This document shows, one piece after another, positions 49,595 through 58,319 of a DNA stretch of 64,000 nt. Source of the stretch: Agromyces mediolanus. GTDB lineage: Bacteria; Actinomycetota; Actinomycetes; Actinomycetales; Microbacteriaceae. The translations under genes and the position numbers were made by a program. A model generated the notes under the pieces. That model saw nothing but the letters and a program-made list of their open reading frames with translations, was not told the origin of the DNA and did no database searches. The DNA is taken from contig NZ_BMRJ01000001.1 of NCBI RefSeq assembly GCF_014648575.1, forward strand, positions 434,653 through 498,652. The letters run 5' to 3'. The first letter of the stretch is position 1; each line of letters starts with the position of its first letter.

Positions 49595-50350
49595 ATGCAC
49601 GTCACCTCCACGCACCGTCACGACGACGGCCTCACTGAACGGACCTTCGCCCTCGGCGACGTCCCCGGCATCCTCTGGACGCCGCCCTCCGCCTCGCCAT
49701 CCGCCCCGGCCCCGCTGATCCTCATGGGCCAGCCGGGCGGGATCGGGATGGCCAGGATGCATCCGCGCCTCGCCGCACGCGCCCGCGCCGCGGCCGCGCA
49801 GGGCTTCGCCTCGGCCACCCTCGAGCTGCCCGGGGCGGGCGAGCGGGCCCCGCTGCCCGGCGCGGCGGAGGCCAGGGCCGAGCTCGGCCGGGCGATCGCC
49901 GCCGGCGTCCCGCCGACGGAGGACACCGTCGACCGGCTCATCCTGCCGCTCGTCGATCGCGCCGTCCCCGAGTGGCGGGCCGCGCTCGACGAGCTGCTCG
50001 GGCTCCCCGAGCTCGCCGAGCGGGTCGGCTTCTCCGGCGGCGTCATCGCGATCGGGGTGCGCCTCGCCGCGATCGAGCCGCGCATCCGGGCGGCCGGGCT
50101 GTTCGCCGGCAGCTACGTGCCCCGCGCGACCCTGGCGGAGGCGCGGGAGGTCACCATCCCGCTGCACGTGCTCCTGCAGTGGGACGACGAGGGCAACGAC
50201 CGCGGGATGGCGCTCGAGCTCTTCGACGCCTTCGGCTCCGCGGAGAAGACCCTGCAGGCCAACCTCGGCGGCCACACCGGGGTGCCCGCGTTCGCGGGCG
50301 AGGACGCCGCCCGCTTCTTCGCCCGCCACCTCGGACCTCTGGCCGACTGA
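49595..50350 (+). CDS. Alpha/beta-hydrolase
   Basis: Serine hydrolase of 251 aa with nucleophile elbow GFSGG (Ser147), acid Asp196/Asp197 in QWDDEGN and His226 in GGHTGV. The oxyanion region is LMGQPGGIG near residue 43. The N-terminal strands lead in from HVTSTHRHDDGL. AAAGG precedes the ATG. A translated 16-codon ORF with a strong ribosome site lies just upstream, and a 15-bp perfect hairpin follows the stop. Substrate unknown. Confidence 0.82.
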   Translation: MHVTSTHRHDDGLTERTFALGDVPGILWTPPSASPSAPAPLILMGQPGGIGMARMHPRLAARARAAAAQGFASATLELPGAGERAPLPGAAEARAELGRAIAAGVPPTEDTVDRLILPLVDRAVPEWRAALDELLGLPELAERVGFSGGVIAIGVRLAAIEPRIRAAGLFAGSYVPRATLAEAREVTIPLHVLLQWDDEGNDRGMALELFDAFGSAEKTLQANLGGHTGVPAFAGEDAARFFARHLGPLAD

Positions 50351-50368
50351 ACCGGGCCGGAACCCGAG

Positions 50369-50401
50369 CGGCGGGCTGCGCGGATTCCGCGCAGCCCGCC
50401 G
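50369..50401 (+). terminator. Very strong hairpin between hydrolase and TerC genes
   Basis: CGGCGGGCTGCGCGG (50369-50383) and CCGCGCAGCCCGCCG (50387-50401) form a perfect 15-bp stem with a 3-base ATT loop. It lies 18 bp after the hydrolase stop and only 16 bp before the TerC start, with no T-run. It may end the hydrolase transcript or regulate terC. Confidence 0.7.
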
Positions 50402-50417
50402 TGGTATTCATGTGCAC

Positions 50418-51320
50418 ATGGAGTTCTCGCTCGAGTTCACGCCCGACCTGATCGCCGTCTTCCTGACGCTCTTCGTGCTCGAGGTGGTCCTCGGCGTCGA
50501 CAACGTCATCTTCATCTCGATCCTCGCCTCGAAACTGCCGGTGGATCAGCAGGCGAAGGCCCGCAACCTCGGCCTCACGCTCGCGATGCTCATGCGCGTG
50601 CTGCTGGTGCTCTTCGCGGGCTGGATCATCACGCTGAAGACCGACCTCTTCGAGATCGCCGGCATCGGCTTCTCCGGCCGCGACCTCATCCTCATCGCCG
50701 GCGGGCTCTTCCTCGTGTACAAGGCCGTGCACGAGATCCACCAGAAGCTCGAGGGCGCCGAGGAGCACACCGCGGGCTCGGCAGCCCGGGCGAGCTTCGG
50801 CTCGGTGATCGCGCAGATCCTCGTGCTCGACCTGGTGTTCTCGCTCGACTCGGTGATCACCGCGGTCGGCATGACCGAGAACCTCGTCGTCATCATCACG
50901 GTCGTCGTGCTGTCGTTCGGCATCATGCTCTTCGCCGCCCGGTTCATCTTCGCCTTCGTGAACGCGCACCCGACGGTGAAGATGCTCGCGCTCGCGTTCC
51001 TGCTGCTCATCGGCGTGTTCCTCATCGCCGACGGCTTCGGCGTGAAGATCGACAAGGCGCTCATCTACGGCCCGATGGCGTTCGCGATCTTCGTCGAGGC
51101 GCTGAACCTCATCGCCGCGGGCCGGCGCGCCAAGCGCCTCGCCCAGCAACGCGACCCGGTGCGCCTGCACACCGCGTTCCCGGTCGAGAACGAGGAGATC
51201 GCGGTGCACGCCGCGACGTCCACGGCGCCGGGCAGCGGGGCGGTCGGCCTCTCCGGCAAGCCCGTCGAGGGCGAGCTCGCCGCCGGCGACGGGCACCAGG
51301 AGCCCCGCGGACTCGGCTGA
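50418..51320 (+). CDS. TerC-family integral membrane protein
   Basis: A 300-aa membrane protein with about seven hydrophobic segments. The TerC signature text LEVVLGVDNVIFISILASKLP (about 22-42, read in parts) and a second acidic site LDLVFSLDSVITAVGM are both present; these membrane acidic residues are thought to bind metal ions. Family members include the Mn exporters MntY/Alx-like proteins and tellurite-resistance TerC. The C-terminal tail is Gly/Ala-rich and probably disordered. I start at ATG 50418; a GTG two codons earlier is possible. No recognisable Shine-Dalgarno. Confidence 0.88.
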   Translation: MEFSLEFTPDLIAVFLTLFVLEVVLGVDNVIFISILASKLPVDQQAKARNLGLTLAMLMRVLLVLFAGWIITLKTDLFEIAGIGFSGRDLILIAGGLFLVYKAVHEIHQKLEGAEEHTAGSAARASFGSVIAQILVLDLVFSLDSVITAVGMTENLVVIITVVVLSFGIMLFAARFIFAFVNAHPTVKMLALAFLLLIGVFLIADGFGVKIDKALIYGPMAFAIFVEALNLIAAGRRAKRLAQQRDPVRLHTAFPVENEEIAVHAATSTAPGSGAVGLSGKPVEGELAAGDGHQEPRGLG

Positions 51321-51342
51321 GCCGGCTCGGTCGGTCCGCGAC

Positions 51343-51453
51343 GTCGCGCGAACGGGGTATCCCCGGGCGCCGAAGCAGCCGTTCGCGCGACTCCACGATG
51401 CGAAGTCGCGCGAACGATGGGAGCCGCCGGTCCGTCGGAGCCGTTCGTGCGAC
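51343..51453. repeat. Four alternating copies of GTCGCGCGAACG
   Basis: Copies at 51343-51354 (+), 51380-51391 (inverted), 51405-51416 (+) and 51442-51453 (inverted, one mismatch: CGTTCGTGCGAC). Adjacent copies can pair into hairpins. They occupy the 171-bp gap between convergent terC and nucleoside hydrolase genes, where a terminator or REP-like element would sit. No coding potential seen. Confidence 0.75.
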
Positions 51454-51491
51454 GTCGTGGCGCCGGCGGGTCGGCGGGTCGGCGGGGCGGC

Positions 51492-52442
51492 TCAGCCGAG
51501 CACGGTGTCGAGGAAGAGCGCGGCGACCCGCTCCGCGTCCACGCCGAGCGCGACCTCGGCGGTCGCCCACTCGCCGGCGAGGCCGTGCACGACGTCCTCG
51601 CCGGGGAACTCGCGGAGGTCGACGAGCGTCTGCCCGCGGCTGTAGCCCGCCAGCTCGACCCGGACCGGGCGCTGCTCGGTGCGGAGCGCCGCGGGGTCGA
51701 CGAGCGCGCAGACGGCGCCGGCGTCGCCGATGAGGCCCGTGTACTGGGCGTGCTCGTCCTCGCTGAGGGCGATGCGGTGGCCGAGCAGGGCGCCGATGAC
51801 GCGGCCGACGGGGTGCTCGCCCGCCTCGAGCTCGGCGGCGCGGTCCTGCGCGACCGAGACCCGGTTGAAGACGTCGAGGCCGTACATGTAGCACGGCACG
51901 CCCGAGTCGAGCACGATCGCGGCGGCCTCCGGGTCGTGCCAGACGTTGAACTCCGCGACCGCGGTCGCATTGCCGACGCTCGCCGAGCCGCCCATGAAGA
52001 CGATCCGCTCGAGGTTCGCGGCGACCTCCGGGTGGGTGCGCAGCAGCAGCGCGAGGTTCGTCTGCGGCGCGAGTGCGACGAGCGTCACCGGCGTCGGGTG
52101 CTCGAGGATGGTGCGGCGCAGCAGCTCGACGGCGCTCAGCTCGACCGCGCGGCGGGAAGTCTCGGGCAGCACGAGCCCGCCGAGGCCGTCGGCGCCGTGC
52201 ACGTGGGAGGCGGAGCGGGCGGGCTCGAGCAGCGGCCGCACGGCGCCCGCGGCGACCGGGACCTCACCGGCCCCGGCGACGTCGAGGATCCGCAGCGTGT
52301 TGTCGACGACCTGCTCGAGCGAGGCGTTGCCCGCGACGCAGGAGACGGCGAGCACGTCGATCTCGGGGTGCGCGACGGCGAAGAGGAGGGCGAGGGCGTC
52401 GTCGACACCGGTGTCGACGTCGAGGATCACGGGAATCGGCAT
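51492..52442 (-). CDS. Nucleoside hydrolase (IUNH family)
   Basis: Ribonucleoside hydrolase of 316 aa that cleaves the N-glycosidic bond of nucleosides with a bound calcium ion. The Ca-binding motif DVDTGVDD lies at residues 8-15. The segment FMGGSASVGNATAVAEFNVWHDPEAA gives the conserved Asn and Asp-Pro-Glu-Ala region. The C-terminal residues are less typical. It faces terC across the repeat region. Purine or pyrimidine preference cannot be told. Confidence 0.9.
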   Translation of the reverse strand: MPIPVILDVDTGVDDALALLFAVAHPEIDVLAVSCVAGNASLEQVVDNTLRILDVAGAGEVPVAAGAVRPLLEPARSASHVHGADGLGGLVLPETSRRAVELSAVELLRRTILEHPTPVTLVALAPQTNLALLLRTHPEVAANLERIVFMGGSASVGNATAVAEFNVWHDPEAAAIVLDSGVPCYMYGLDVFNRVSVAQDRAAELEAGEHPVGRVIGALLGHRIALSEDEHAQYTGLIGDAGAVCALVDPAALRTEQRPVRVELAGYSRGQTLVDLREFPGEDVVHGLAGEWATAEVALGVDAERVAALFLDTVLG

Positions 52443-52485
52443 GCCGAGAAGCCTAAGCCCGCCGGGGCGTCCGTGACGCGCGCGG

Positions 52486-52989
52486 TCAGCGCACGAAGCG
52501 GACCTCGTCGATCTCCTCGCCGAGGAACGGCTGGCGCTGCGTCGCGCCGTCGAGCACGAAGCCGTTGCGCTCGTAGAAGCGGTGCGCGCGCGGGTTGTCG
52601 GCGGCGACCCAGAGGTAGACGGGCTCGTCGCCGACGGCCGCGTCGAAGAGCTTCTTGCCGATGCCCGTGCCGTGGTACGCGTCGAGCACGTAGATGAAGT
52701 TCAGCTCGCGCTCGCGCGGGGCGTCCTCGTCGCGGGCCGGACCGGAGCCGACGAAGCCGACGATCTCACCGTCGACGAGTGCCGCGAACTGGCGGTACTC
52801 CTCGCCGCGGGAGGCCATGTGGCTCCACAGCTCGGCCATGCGGCGGGGCGAGAGGTTCTCGAGCGCCGCCTTCGAGATCAGGTGGTCGTAGGTCTCGTGC
52901 CAGCAGGTCGCGTGCACGCGACCGAGGGCCTCGACATCCGAATCGCGGATGGGGCGGACGACGACCTGTGCAACAACCTCGGTGCTCAT
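52486..52989 (-). CDS. GNAT-family acetyltransferase
   Basis: A 167-aa N-acetyltransferase. The motifs are VVVRPIRDSDVEALGRVHATCWHETY (read in parts), LNFIYVLDAYHGTGIGKKLFDAAV (acetyl-CoA loop YHGTGIGKKL) and NPRAHRFYERNGF. This pattern is common in small-molecule or toxin-resistance acetylases. I start at the ATG at 52987-52989; the frame extends 10 codons upstream. It stands between the nucleoside hydrolase and the helicase genes on the same strand. Confidence 0.87.
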   Translation of the reverse strand: MSTEVVAQVVVRPIRDSDVEALGRVHATCWHETYDHLISKAALENLSPRRMAELWSHMASRGEEYRQFAALVDGEIVGFVGSGPARDEDAPRERELNFIYVLDAYHGTGIGKKLFDAAVGDEPVYLWVAADNPRAHRFYERNGFVLDGATQRQPFLGEEIDEVRFVR

Positions 52990-53075
52990 GCACCTGAGAG
53001 TAGGCCAGCACGGCCGCACGACGAAATCGGGCGGCGACGGAGCACCGTCGCCGCCCGATCATCGGGGAAGGCGGG

Positions 53076-54713
53076 TCAGCCCTGCGCGCGGCGGTTCGTG
53101 CGGGCGCCCCGCGAAGAGCCGCCCACGAGGCTGCCGACGCGCAGCGGCTGGGGGCCGCGCGCGCTCTTCGCCGTGCCGCCCTGGCCGCGGCCCGAACCGG
53201 CGGCCCGGCCGCCCGAGGTGCTCGACGAGCCGCGCTCGCCGCCGCGCCCGGAGCCCTGCGACGAGGCCGAGCGCGACGCGGCATCCGCCCCGCCCTGACC
53301 GCGACCGCTGCCGCCGCGACGACGGCGCGAACCGCCGCCCTCGCCGCTGCGCTCGGTGCGCTCGGCGTCGCCGCGGGGCGCGCCGCCGCGCCCGCCGCGG
53401 CCACGGCCGCCCTCGCGGGGCTCGCCGCCCTCCGCACCGCCGGTGCGTCGGGCGCGCTTGCGCTGCGCGTTCGCGCCCTGCGAAGTGCCGCCGCCGCCGC
53501 CCTGCGGCTTCGCCTGGCGCGGGGCCGGCTTCACGTAGGGCGCGACGTCGCCGACGAGCGCGACGACCTCGGGGGAGGCCGGCGTGGCCGGCTTCGGGGT
53601 GACGGTGATCGCCGCCTTGCGGAGCAGCTGCTTCAGGTCCTGCAGCTGGCTCGGCAGGGCGATCGTGACGACGTCGCCCTCGTTGCCGGCGCGCGCGGTG
53701 CGGCCCGAGCGGTGCAGGTACGCCTTGTGCTCGACGGGCGGGTCGACGTGCACCACGAGCTCGACCTCGTCGACGTGCACGCCGCGCGCCGCGACATCCG
53801 TCGCGACCATCACGCGCACCGAGCCGTCGCCGAAGGCGGCGAGGTTGCGGTCGCGCTGCGGCTGCGAGAGGTTGCCGTGGAGGTCGACGGCGGGGATGCC
53901 GGACTCGGTCAGCTTCTTCGCGAGCTTCTTGGCCTGGTGCTTCGTGCGCATGAAGAGCATGCGGCGGCCGGTGCCGCTCGCGAGGGACTTCACGAGCTCG
54001 AACTTCGTGTCCTGATCCTCGGTGAGGTAGACGTGGTGGGTCATCGCGGCGACCGGCGAGTTCGCCTCGTCGACGGAGTGCAGCACCTCGTTCTGCAGGT
54101 AGCGCTTCACGAGCTTGTCGACCCCGTTGTCGAGGGTCGCCGAGAAGAGCAGGCGCTGCCCGCCGCGCGGCGTCTTGTCGAGGATGCGGGTGACGACCGG
54201 CAGGAAGCCGAGGTCGGCCATGTGGTCGGCTTCGTCGAGCACGGTGATCTCGACGGCGTCGAGGTGCACGAAGCCCTGCTGCATGAGGTCTTCGAGGCGG
54301 CCGGGCGCGGCCACGACGATGTCGACGCCGGCGCGCAGCGCCTCGACCTGGCGCTTCTGGTTGATGCCGCCGAAGATCGTCGTCACCTTCAGGCCGTAGG
54401 CCTCGGCGAGGGGCTCGATCGTGCGGGCGATCTGCGTGACGAGCTCGCGCGTCGGCGCGAGCACGAGGCCGAGCGGGCGGCCGGCACGACGCGAGCCGCC
54501 GGCGAGCACGGTGCCGAGGCGCGCGACCATCGGCAGCGCGAAGGCGATCGTCTTGCCCGAGCCGGTGCGGCCGCGGCCGAGCACGTCGCGCCCGGCGAGG
54601 GTGTCCGGCAGGGAGTCGGCCTGGATCGGGGTAGGAGTGGTCTTGCCGTCGGCGGCGAGGATATCGACGAGCGGCGCGGGCACGCCGAGCGTGCGGAAAT
54701 CGGGGGTGGTCAT
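53076..54713 (-). CDS. DEAD-box RNA helicase with RGG-rich tail
   Basis: ATP-dependent RNA helicase of 545 aa. Motifs in order: Q-motif TPTPIQ (26-31), I GRTGSGKT (48-55, Arg instead of the usual Ala), Ia PTREL (87-91), II DEAD (160-163), III SAT (191-193), V ATDVAARGV and VI HRSGRTARAG. From about residue 400 a long Arg/Gly/Ser-rich tail follows, probably RNA-binding and disordered. Start ATG 54711-54713 with AAAGG upstream. The 225 bp between this start and the SRPBCC gene hold no other gene, so a long leader is likely. Confidence 0.92.
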   Translation of the reverse strand: MTTPDFRTLGVPAPLVDILAADGKTTPTPIQADSLPDTLAGRDVLGRGRTGSGKTIAFALPMVARLGTVLAGGSRRAGRPLGLVLAPTRELVTQIARTIEPLAEAYGLKVTTIFGGINQKRQVEALRAGVDIVVAAPGRLEDLMQQGFVHLDAVEITVLDEADHMADLGFLPVVTRILDKTPRGGQRLLFSATLDNGVDKLVKRYLQNEVLHSVDEANSPVAAMTHHVYLTEDQDTKFELVKSLASGTGRRMLFMRTKHQAKKLAKKLTESGIPAVDLHGNLSQPQRDRNLAAFGDGSVRVMVATDVAARGVHVDEVELVVHVDPPVEHKAYLHRSGRTARAGNEGDVVTIALPSQLQDLKQLLRKAAITVTPKPATPASPEVVALVGDVAPYVKPAPRQAKPQGGGGGTSQGANAQRKRARRTGGAEGGEPREGGRGRGGRGGAPRGDAERTERSGEGGGSRRRRGGSGRGQGGADAASRSASSQGSGRGGERGSSSTSGGRAAGSGRGQGGTAKSARGPQPLRVGSLVGGSSRGARTNRRAQG

Positions 54714-54938
54714 GCGTGCCTTTCGGGCATGGCCCACGGGCGGGAGCGCGCACGGGCGTCGCGATTCGTGCGGCACGCCGTGGCGGTTCGACCCGTCGGT
54801 GGGTGAGTGGCGAAGGCGCCGGTCGGCGCATCCGTTCGCCGTACGAATGAGTCATCGGGGCGGCCTGAGCCGGCCCGGAAGCGTTCTACGACGCGGGGCG
54901 CGCAAGGCGCGCCACACCCACAGTCTAGCCGATGCCGC

Positions 54939-55448
54939 TCATTCGGCCGATTCGGGCTCGTGCGCCCAGCTCGGCGCGAGGGCCCGCAGGCGCGCGCCGC
55001 GCCACTGCCAGAACGCCCAGACCGGGTACCAGGCGAGGGCGTCGCCGAGCGTCGATCCCGAGCTCACCCGCAGCTGGTCGCGGTACCGGGTGCGCCCGCC
55101 GGGCGCGGGGGAGACGGCCATCCGGTGGTCCCAGCTGCGGAACGCCGCGAACGGGCCGGAGGTGGCGCCGCCGCCGTCCCGCAGCATCCGCACCTCGGGC
55201 GGCAGGCCGTCGCGCTCGCCCTCGAGGAAGCGCAGATCGACCACCTCCTCGCCCGCCGGCCAGCGCCGCAGCGCGAGCGGCTGCACCCGGTGCGGCCCCT
55301 CCGACCACGTGGTCGGCAGCCCGCCCGGCTCGAGGGAGCGGAAGTCGAGCCAGGGCGCCACGACCTCCCGCAGCACCGCGGGGCTCCGCAGGGCCCGCCA
55401 GGCGGCGTCCGGGTCGCAGTCGAGGGTGAGCTTCAGCAGCACGCGCAT
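54939..55448 (-). CDS. SRPBCC/START-like protein
   Basis: A 169-aa protein with the helix-grip pattern: first strand LLKLTLDCDPDAAWRALRSPAVL in parts, the central SGPFAAFRSWDHRMAVSPAPGGRTRYRDQL strands, and a long C-terminal helix (ALAWYPVWAFWQWRGARLRALA). Such proteins bind hydrophobic ligands. It is divergent from the coiled-coil gene and upstream of the helicase. Function unknown. Confidence 0.72.
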   Translation of the reverse strand: MRVLLKLTLDCDPDAAWRALRSPAVLREVVAPWLDFRSLEPGGLPTTWSEGPHRVQPLALRRWPAGEEVVDLRFLEGERDGLPPEVRMLRDGGGATSGPFAAFRSWDHRMAVSPAPGGRTRYRDQLRVSSGSTLGDALAWYPVWAFWQWRGARLRALAPSWAHEPESAE

Positions 55449-55507
55449 GCCCGAGAGGCTACGCGGCCGCTCGGCCGCCGTCGAGGCGCGCGCCGTAGAC
55501 TCCGGCC

Positions 55508-56782
55508 ATGGCCGATGGACTCTGGTGGCTGCCCTCCCTCCTCGTCTTCGGCGGCGCCGCGGTCGCGTTCGTCGCCGCGATCGTCGGAGTGCGCCGGCTC
55601 GGCCGCCGCCGCGAGCTCGCCGACCTCGAGGGGGGCCGCGCCGCGGAGGTGCGGGCGAAGCAGCTCATCGTCGAGACCGACGAGCGGGTGCGCGAGGCGC
55701 GCCGCGAGATCGCGTTCGCCGAGGCGCAGTTCGGCGCCGAAGCCGCCCGCCCGGTGCGCGAGGCGAGTGAACGGGCCGAGCGCTGGCTGCGCGAGGCCTT
55801 CCTGCTGCAGCAGCGGCTCGACGACGCGGAGCCCGACACGGCTGCCGAACGACGCAGCTGGAGCGAACGCATCGCCGGGCTGTGCACCTCGGCGCTCGGC
55901 GCGCTCGACCAGGCCGAGCAGGCGCTCGGCGCCCGCCGGGCCGCCGAACGGGGCGCGGGCGCGACGCTCGCCGAGCTGCCGGAGACGGCCGCGAGGCTCG
56001 GACGACGCCGAGCGGATGCCGCGGCCGCCCTAGACCGGCTCGGCACCCGTTTCCGGCCCACCGCCCTCGTCGGCGGGCGCGCCGCCCTCGATCGCGTCGA
56101 CCTCTCGCTCGCCGCGGCCGGCGCCGCCCTCGCCGCCACCGGGCCCGCGGCCGGTGCGGGCGACGCCGAGCGCGCCGCGCGGATCGCCGCGGACCTCGAC
56201 CGGGCCGCCGCCGACCTCGACGCGATCGACCGGCTCGAGCTCGAGCTCGCCGACGCGGAGCGCGCCGCGGAGCAGGGGATGCGCCGCCTCGACGCCGAGC
56301 TCGTCGACGCCCGGCGCCAGCGCGACGCGCTGAGCGAGCCCGAGGACGCGCGCGCGCTCGGCGAGGCCATCGCGGGCGTCGCCGAGCTGATCGGCGGCGC
56401 GGCCGCCGCATCCGCCGCCACCGAGCTGCCCGATCCCTTCGCCGAGCGCGACCGGCTCGACGCCGCCCTCGACCGCCTCGAAGCGGCGCGGGCCGAGGCG
56501 CGCACCGCGCAGGCGCGGCTCGACGGCGCCCGTTCGGCGCTCGGCGGCGCGCTCGCGATCGCCGAGAGCCAGCTGGGCGTCGCCCGCGCCCTCGTCGAAC
56601 GCGGGCGCGGCCTCGTCGGCGCGGGGGCGCGCACCCGGCTCGCCGAGGCGGAGCGCCAGCTCGTCATCGCCCGGCAGGAGCCCGATCCGGTCGCCGCTCT
56701 CGATGCCGCCCGGCGTGCCGCGGCGCGGGCCGCGGACGCCGAGGCGCTCGCCTCCTGGGACGCCGGCGCCGGGCGGCGCTGA
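55508..56782 (+). CDS. Membrane-anchored coiled-coil protein of unknown function
   Basis: A 424-aa protein with one N-terminal membrane segment (about residues 5-29: WWLPSLLVFGGAAVAFVAAIVG in blocks) followed almost entirely by Ala/Glu/Arg-rich helical, coiled-coil-like sequence to the end, with many RA/EA heptads. There are no Cys and no catalytic motif. It resembles the C-terminal halves of some TPM-domain membrane proteins in actinobacteria but lacks the TPM domain itself. The GC-rich repeats do not look like an insertion. Possibly a cell-envelope or division scaffold; I cannot assign a function. Confidence 0.65.
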   Translation: MADGLWWLPSLLVFGGAAVAFVAAIVGVRRLGRRRELADLEGGRAAEVRAKQLIVETDERVREARREIAFAEAQFGAEAARPVREASERAERWLREAFLLQQRLDDAEPDTAAERRSWSERIAGLCTSALGALDQAEQALGARRAAERGAGATLAELPETAARLGRRRADAAAALDRLGTRFRPTALVGGRAALDRVDLSLAAAGAALAATGPAAGAGDAERAARIAADLDRAAADLDAIDRLELELADAERAAEQGMRRLDAELVDARRQRDALSEPEDARALGEAIAGVAELIGGAAAASAATELPDPFAERDRLDAALDRLEAARAEARTAQARLDGARSALGGALAIAESQLGVARALVERGRGLVGAGARTRLAEAERQLVIARQEPDPVAALDAARRAAARAADAEALASWDAGAGRR

Positions 56783-56835
56783 CGCACGAGGACGCACGGG
56801 CGGGCCATCCCTCCCGCGTCCACTAGCCTGGCCCG

Positions 56836-57612
56836 GTGCAGCCTGACGCCCCCTTCGCCCAGTCCAAGTACCAGGTCCGGTTCGAGTGGGGCGCCGAGGG
56901 CCTCGAACGCCTCGCCCCCGCCGACGTCGTCGTGCTCGTCGACGCGCTCTCCTTCACGACGGCGGTCGTCGCGGCCGCCGAGCACGGCCTCGCCGTGGCG
57001 CCCTGGCCGAAGGGCGAGCCCGGCGCCGAGGCGTTCGCCGCGGGCCTCGGCGACGGCACCGGCCTGAGCGCCCCCGCCGCCTTCCTCGCCGGCCTCGCGA
57101 GCGGGCAGGAGCTGCCCGCCCGTCCCGGTGCGACCGTCGTGCTCGCCTCGCCGAACGGGGCGACCCTGGCGCGCGGCTTCGCCGTGCGAGCCCAGGCGGG
57201 CGGCGCCGACGCCCCCGTCGTGCTCGCCGCGTCGCTGCGCAACCGCACGGCGGTCGCCCGGCGCATCCTCGCCCTGCAGGAGGAGCGCGGCCGACGTCTC
57301 AGCGTCGCGATCCTCGCCGCGGGCGAGCGCGGCGGCGACGGCGTGCGCTTCGCCGTCGAGGACCAGCTCGCCGGCGGCGCGGTCGTCGACGCCCTCGTCG
57401 CGCTCGGCATCGACCACACGTCGCCGGAGGCCGCCGTCGCCTGCGCCGCCTTCGAGGGCCTGCGCCGTGCGGTCGGCCACCTGCAGAGCGCGAGCGGCAG
57501 CGGGGTCGAGCTCCTCGGCCGGGGCGTCGGCGCGGGCGTCGCCGCGGCGGCGCAGACCGACGTCACCGAGCTCGTGCCCGAGCTCCGCGGCGAGGTGTTC
57601 CGCGTCGGCTGA
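56836..57612 (+). CDS. comB: 2-phosphosulfolactate phosphatase-family protein (ComB)
   Basis: A 258-aa protein of the ComB family, which hydrolyses 2-phosphosulfolactate in coenzyme M synthesis in methanogens; bacterial members have unknown substrates. Visible motifs are VVVLVDALSFTTAVVAAAEHG (acidic loop, read in parts), VVLASPNGATLARGF and the LAAGERGGDGVRFAVEDQLAGGAVV region. Start GTG at 56836. It lies 53 bp after the coiled-coil gene on the same strand. Confidence 0.83.
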   Translation: MQPDAPFAQSKYQVRFEWGAEGLERLAPADVVVLVDALSFTTAVVAAAEHGLAVAPWPKGEPGAEAFAAGLGDGTGLSAPAAFLAGLASGQELPARPGATVVLASPNGATLARGFAVRAQAGGADAPVVLAASLRNRTAVARRILALQEERGRRLSVAILAAGERGGDGVRFAVEDQLAGGAVVDALVALGIDHTSPEAAVACAAFEGLRRAVGHLQSASGSGVELLGRGVGAGVAAAAQTDVTELVPELRGEVFRVG

Positions 57613-57618
57613 GCCCGC

Positions 57619-58230
57619 TCAGCCCGCCGCGACGGGCCGCTTGCGCGCGCGGTGGGCGCGCACCTTCGCCCGGTTGCCGCAGCGCTGCATCGAGCACCAC
57701 CGGCGGCTGCCCGCCCGCGAGGTGTCGAGGAAGACGATGTCGCAGTCGTCGCCGGCGCAGACGCGGATGCGCTCGGCGTTCGCCGCCCCGAGGAGGTCGA
57801 CCGCGTCGCGGGCGATCGTCGACAGCGCCTGAGCGACGAGCTGCACCGAACGGCCCGCCTGACGCGAGCCGCCCGCGAGCGACGGCGGGATGTCGGGGGT
57901 CGCCGCGTAGAGGTTCACGATGTCGACGTCGTCGCTGCGGCGCTCGCCGCCGTGCGCCGCGGCGAGAGTGAGCCGGGTGATCGCGTCGCGGAGCGCCGTG
58001 GCGTCGAAGAGGTCGCGGGTGCGGGCATCGCCGATCGCCATCGGGAAGCGCTCGCGCAGCCAGCCGGCGAGGTCGTCGGGGGAGTGCAGCAGCTCCTCGG
58101 CGAGCGAGGCGCCGATCGGGCCCGTGCACGCGAAGTCGAGGGCGAGCGAGCCGGAGTCGAACCACCAGCGGAGCCCGTCGCCGGAGACGACCCACTGGCC
58201 GACGGGGATCTGCACGGTGGAGACGGGCAT
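57619..58230 (-). CDS. CGNR zinc-finger (ABATE-domain) regulator
   Basis: A 203-aa protein with an N-terminal ABATE-type domain (stress-linked, about 1-150) and a C-terminal CGNR zinc finger: VCAGDDCDIVFLD followed by RRWCSMQRCGNRAKVRAHR. The four Cys residues would bind zinc and the basic tail would bind DNA. Such proteins are common actinobacterial regulators of unknown targets. It is convergent with comB. Confidence 0.88.
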   Translation of the reverse strand: MPVSTVQIPVGQWVVSGDGLRWWFDSGSLALDFACTGPIGASLAEELLHSPDDLAGWLRERFPMAIGDARTRDLFDATALRDAITRLTLAAAHGGERRSDDVDIVNLYAATPDIPPSLAGGSRQAGRSVQLVAQALSTIARDAVDLLGAANAERIRVCAGDDCDIVFLDTSRAGSRRWCSMQRCGNRAKVRAHRARKRPVAAG

Positions 58231-58319
58231 GCTGCGCTTTCGGGTGGGGAGGTGCGGGGCGCCGCTCGGGCGCGCTGTCCATTCTGCCCGACGTGCGGGC
58301 CGCGTTCGGCGCGGCGCAG

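Noticed and set aside
49454-50329. A minus-strand 291-codon gene opposite the alpha/beta-hydrolase
   Set aside because: It has no domain and an Arg/Gly/Glu-biased shadow composition, while the plus-strand frame has a full Ser-Asp-His triad.
50351-50417. A yybP-ykoY manganese riboswitch before terC
   Set aside because: Only one simple hairpin is present in the short space; the multi-helix core of that RNA class is not seen.
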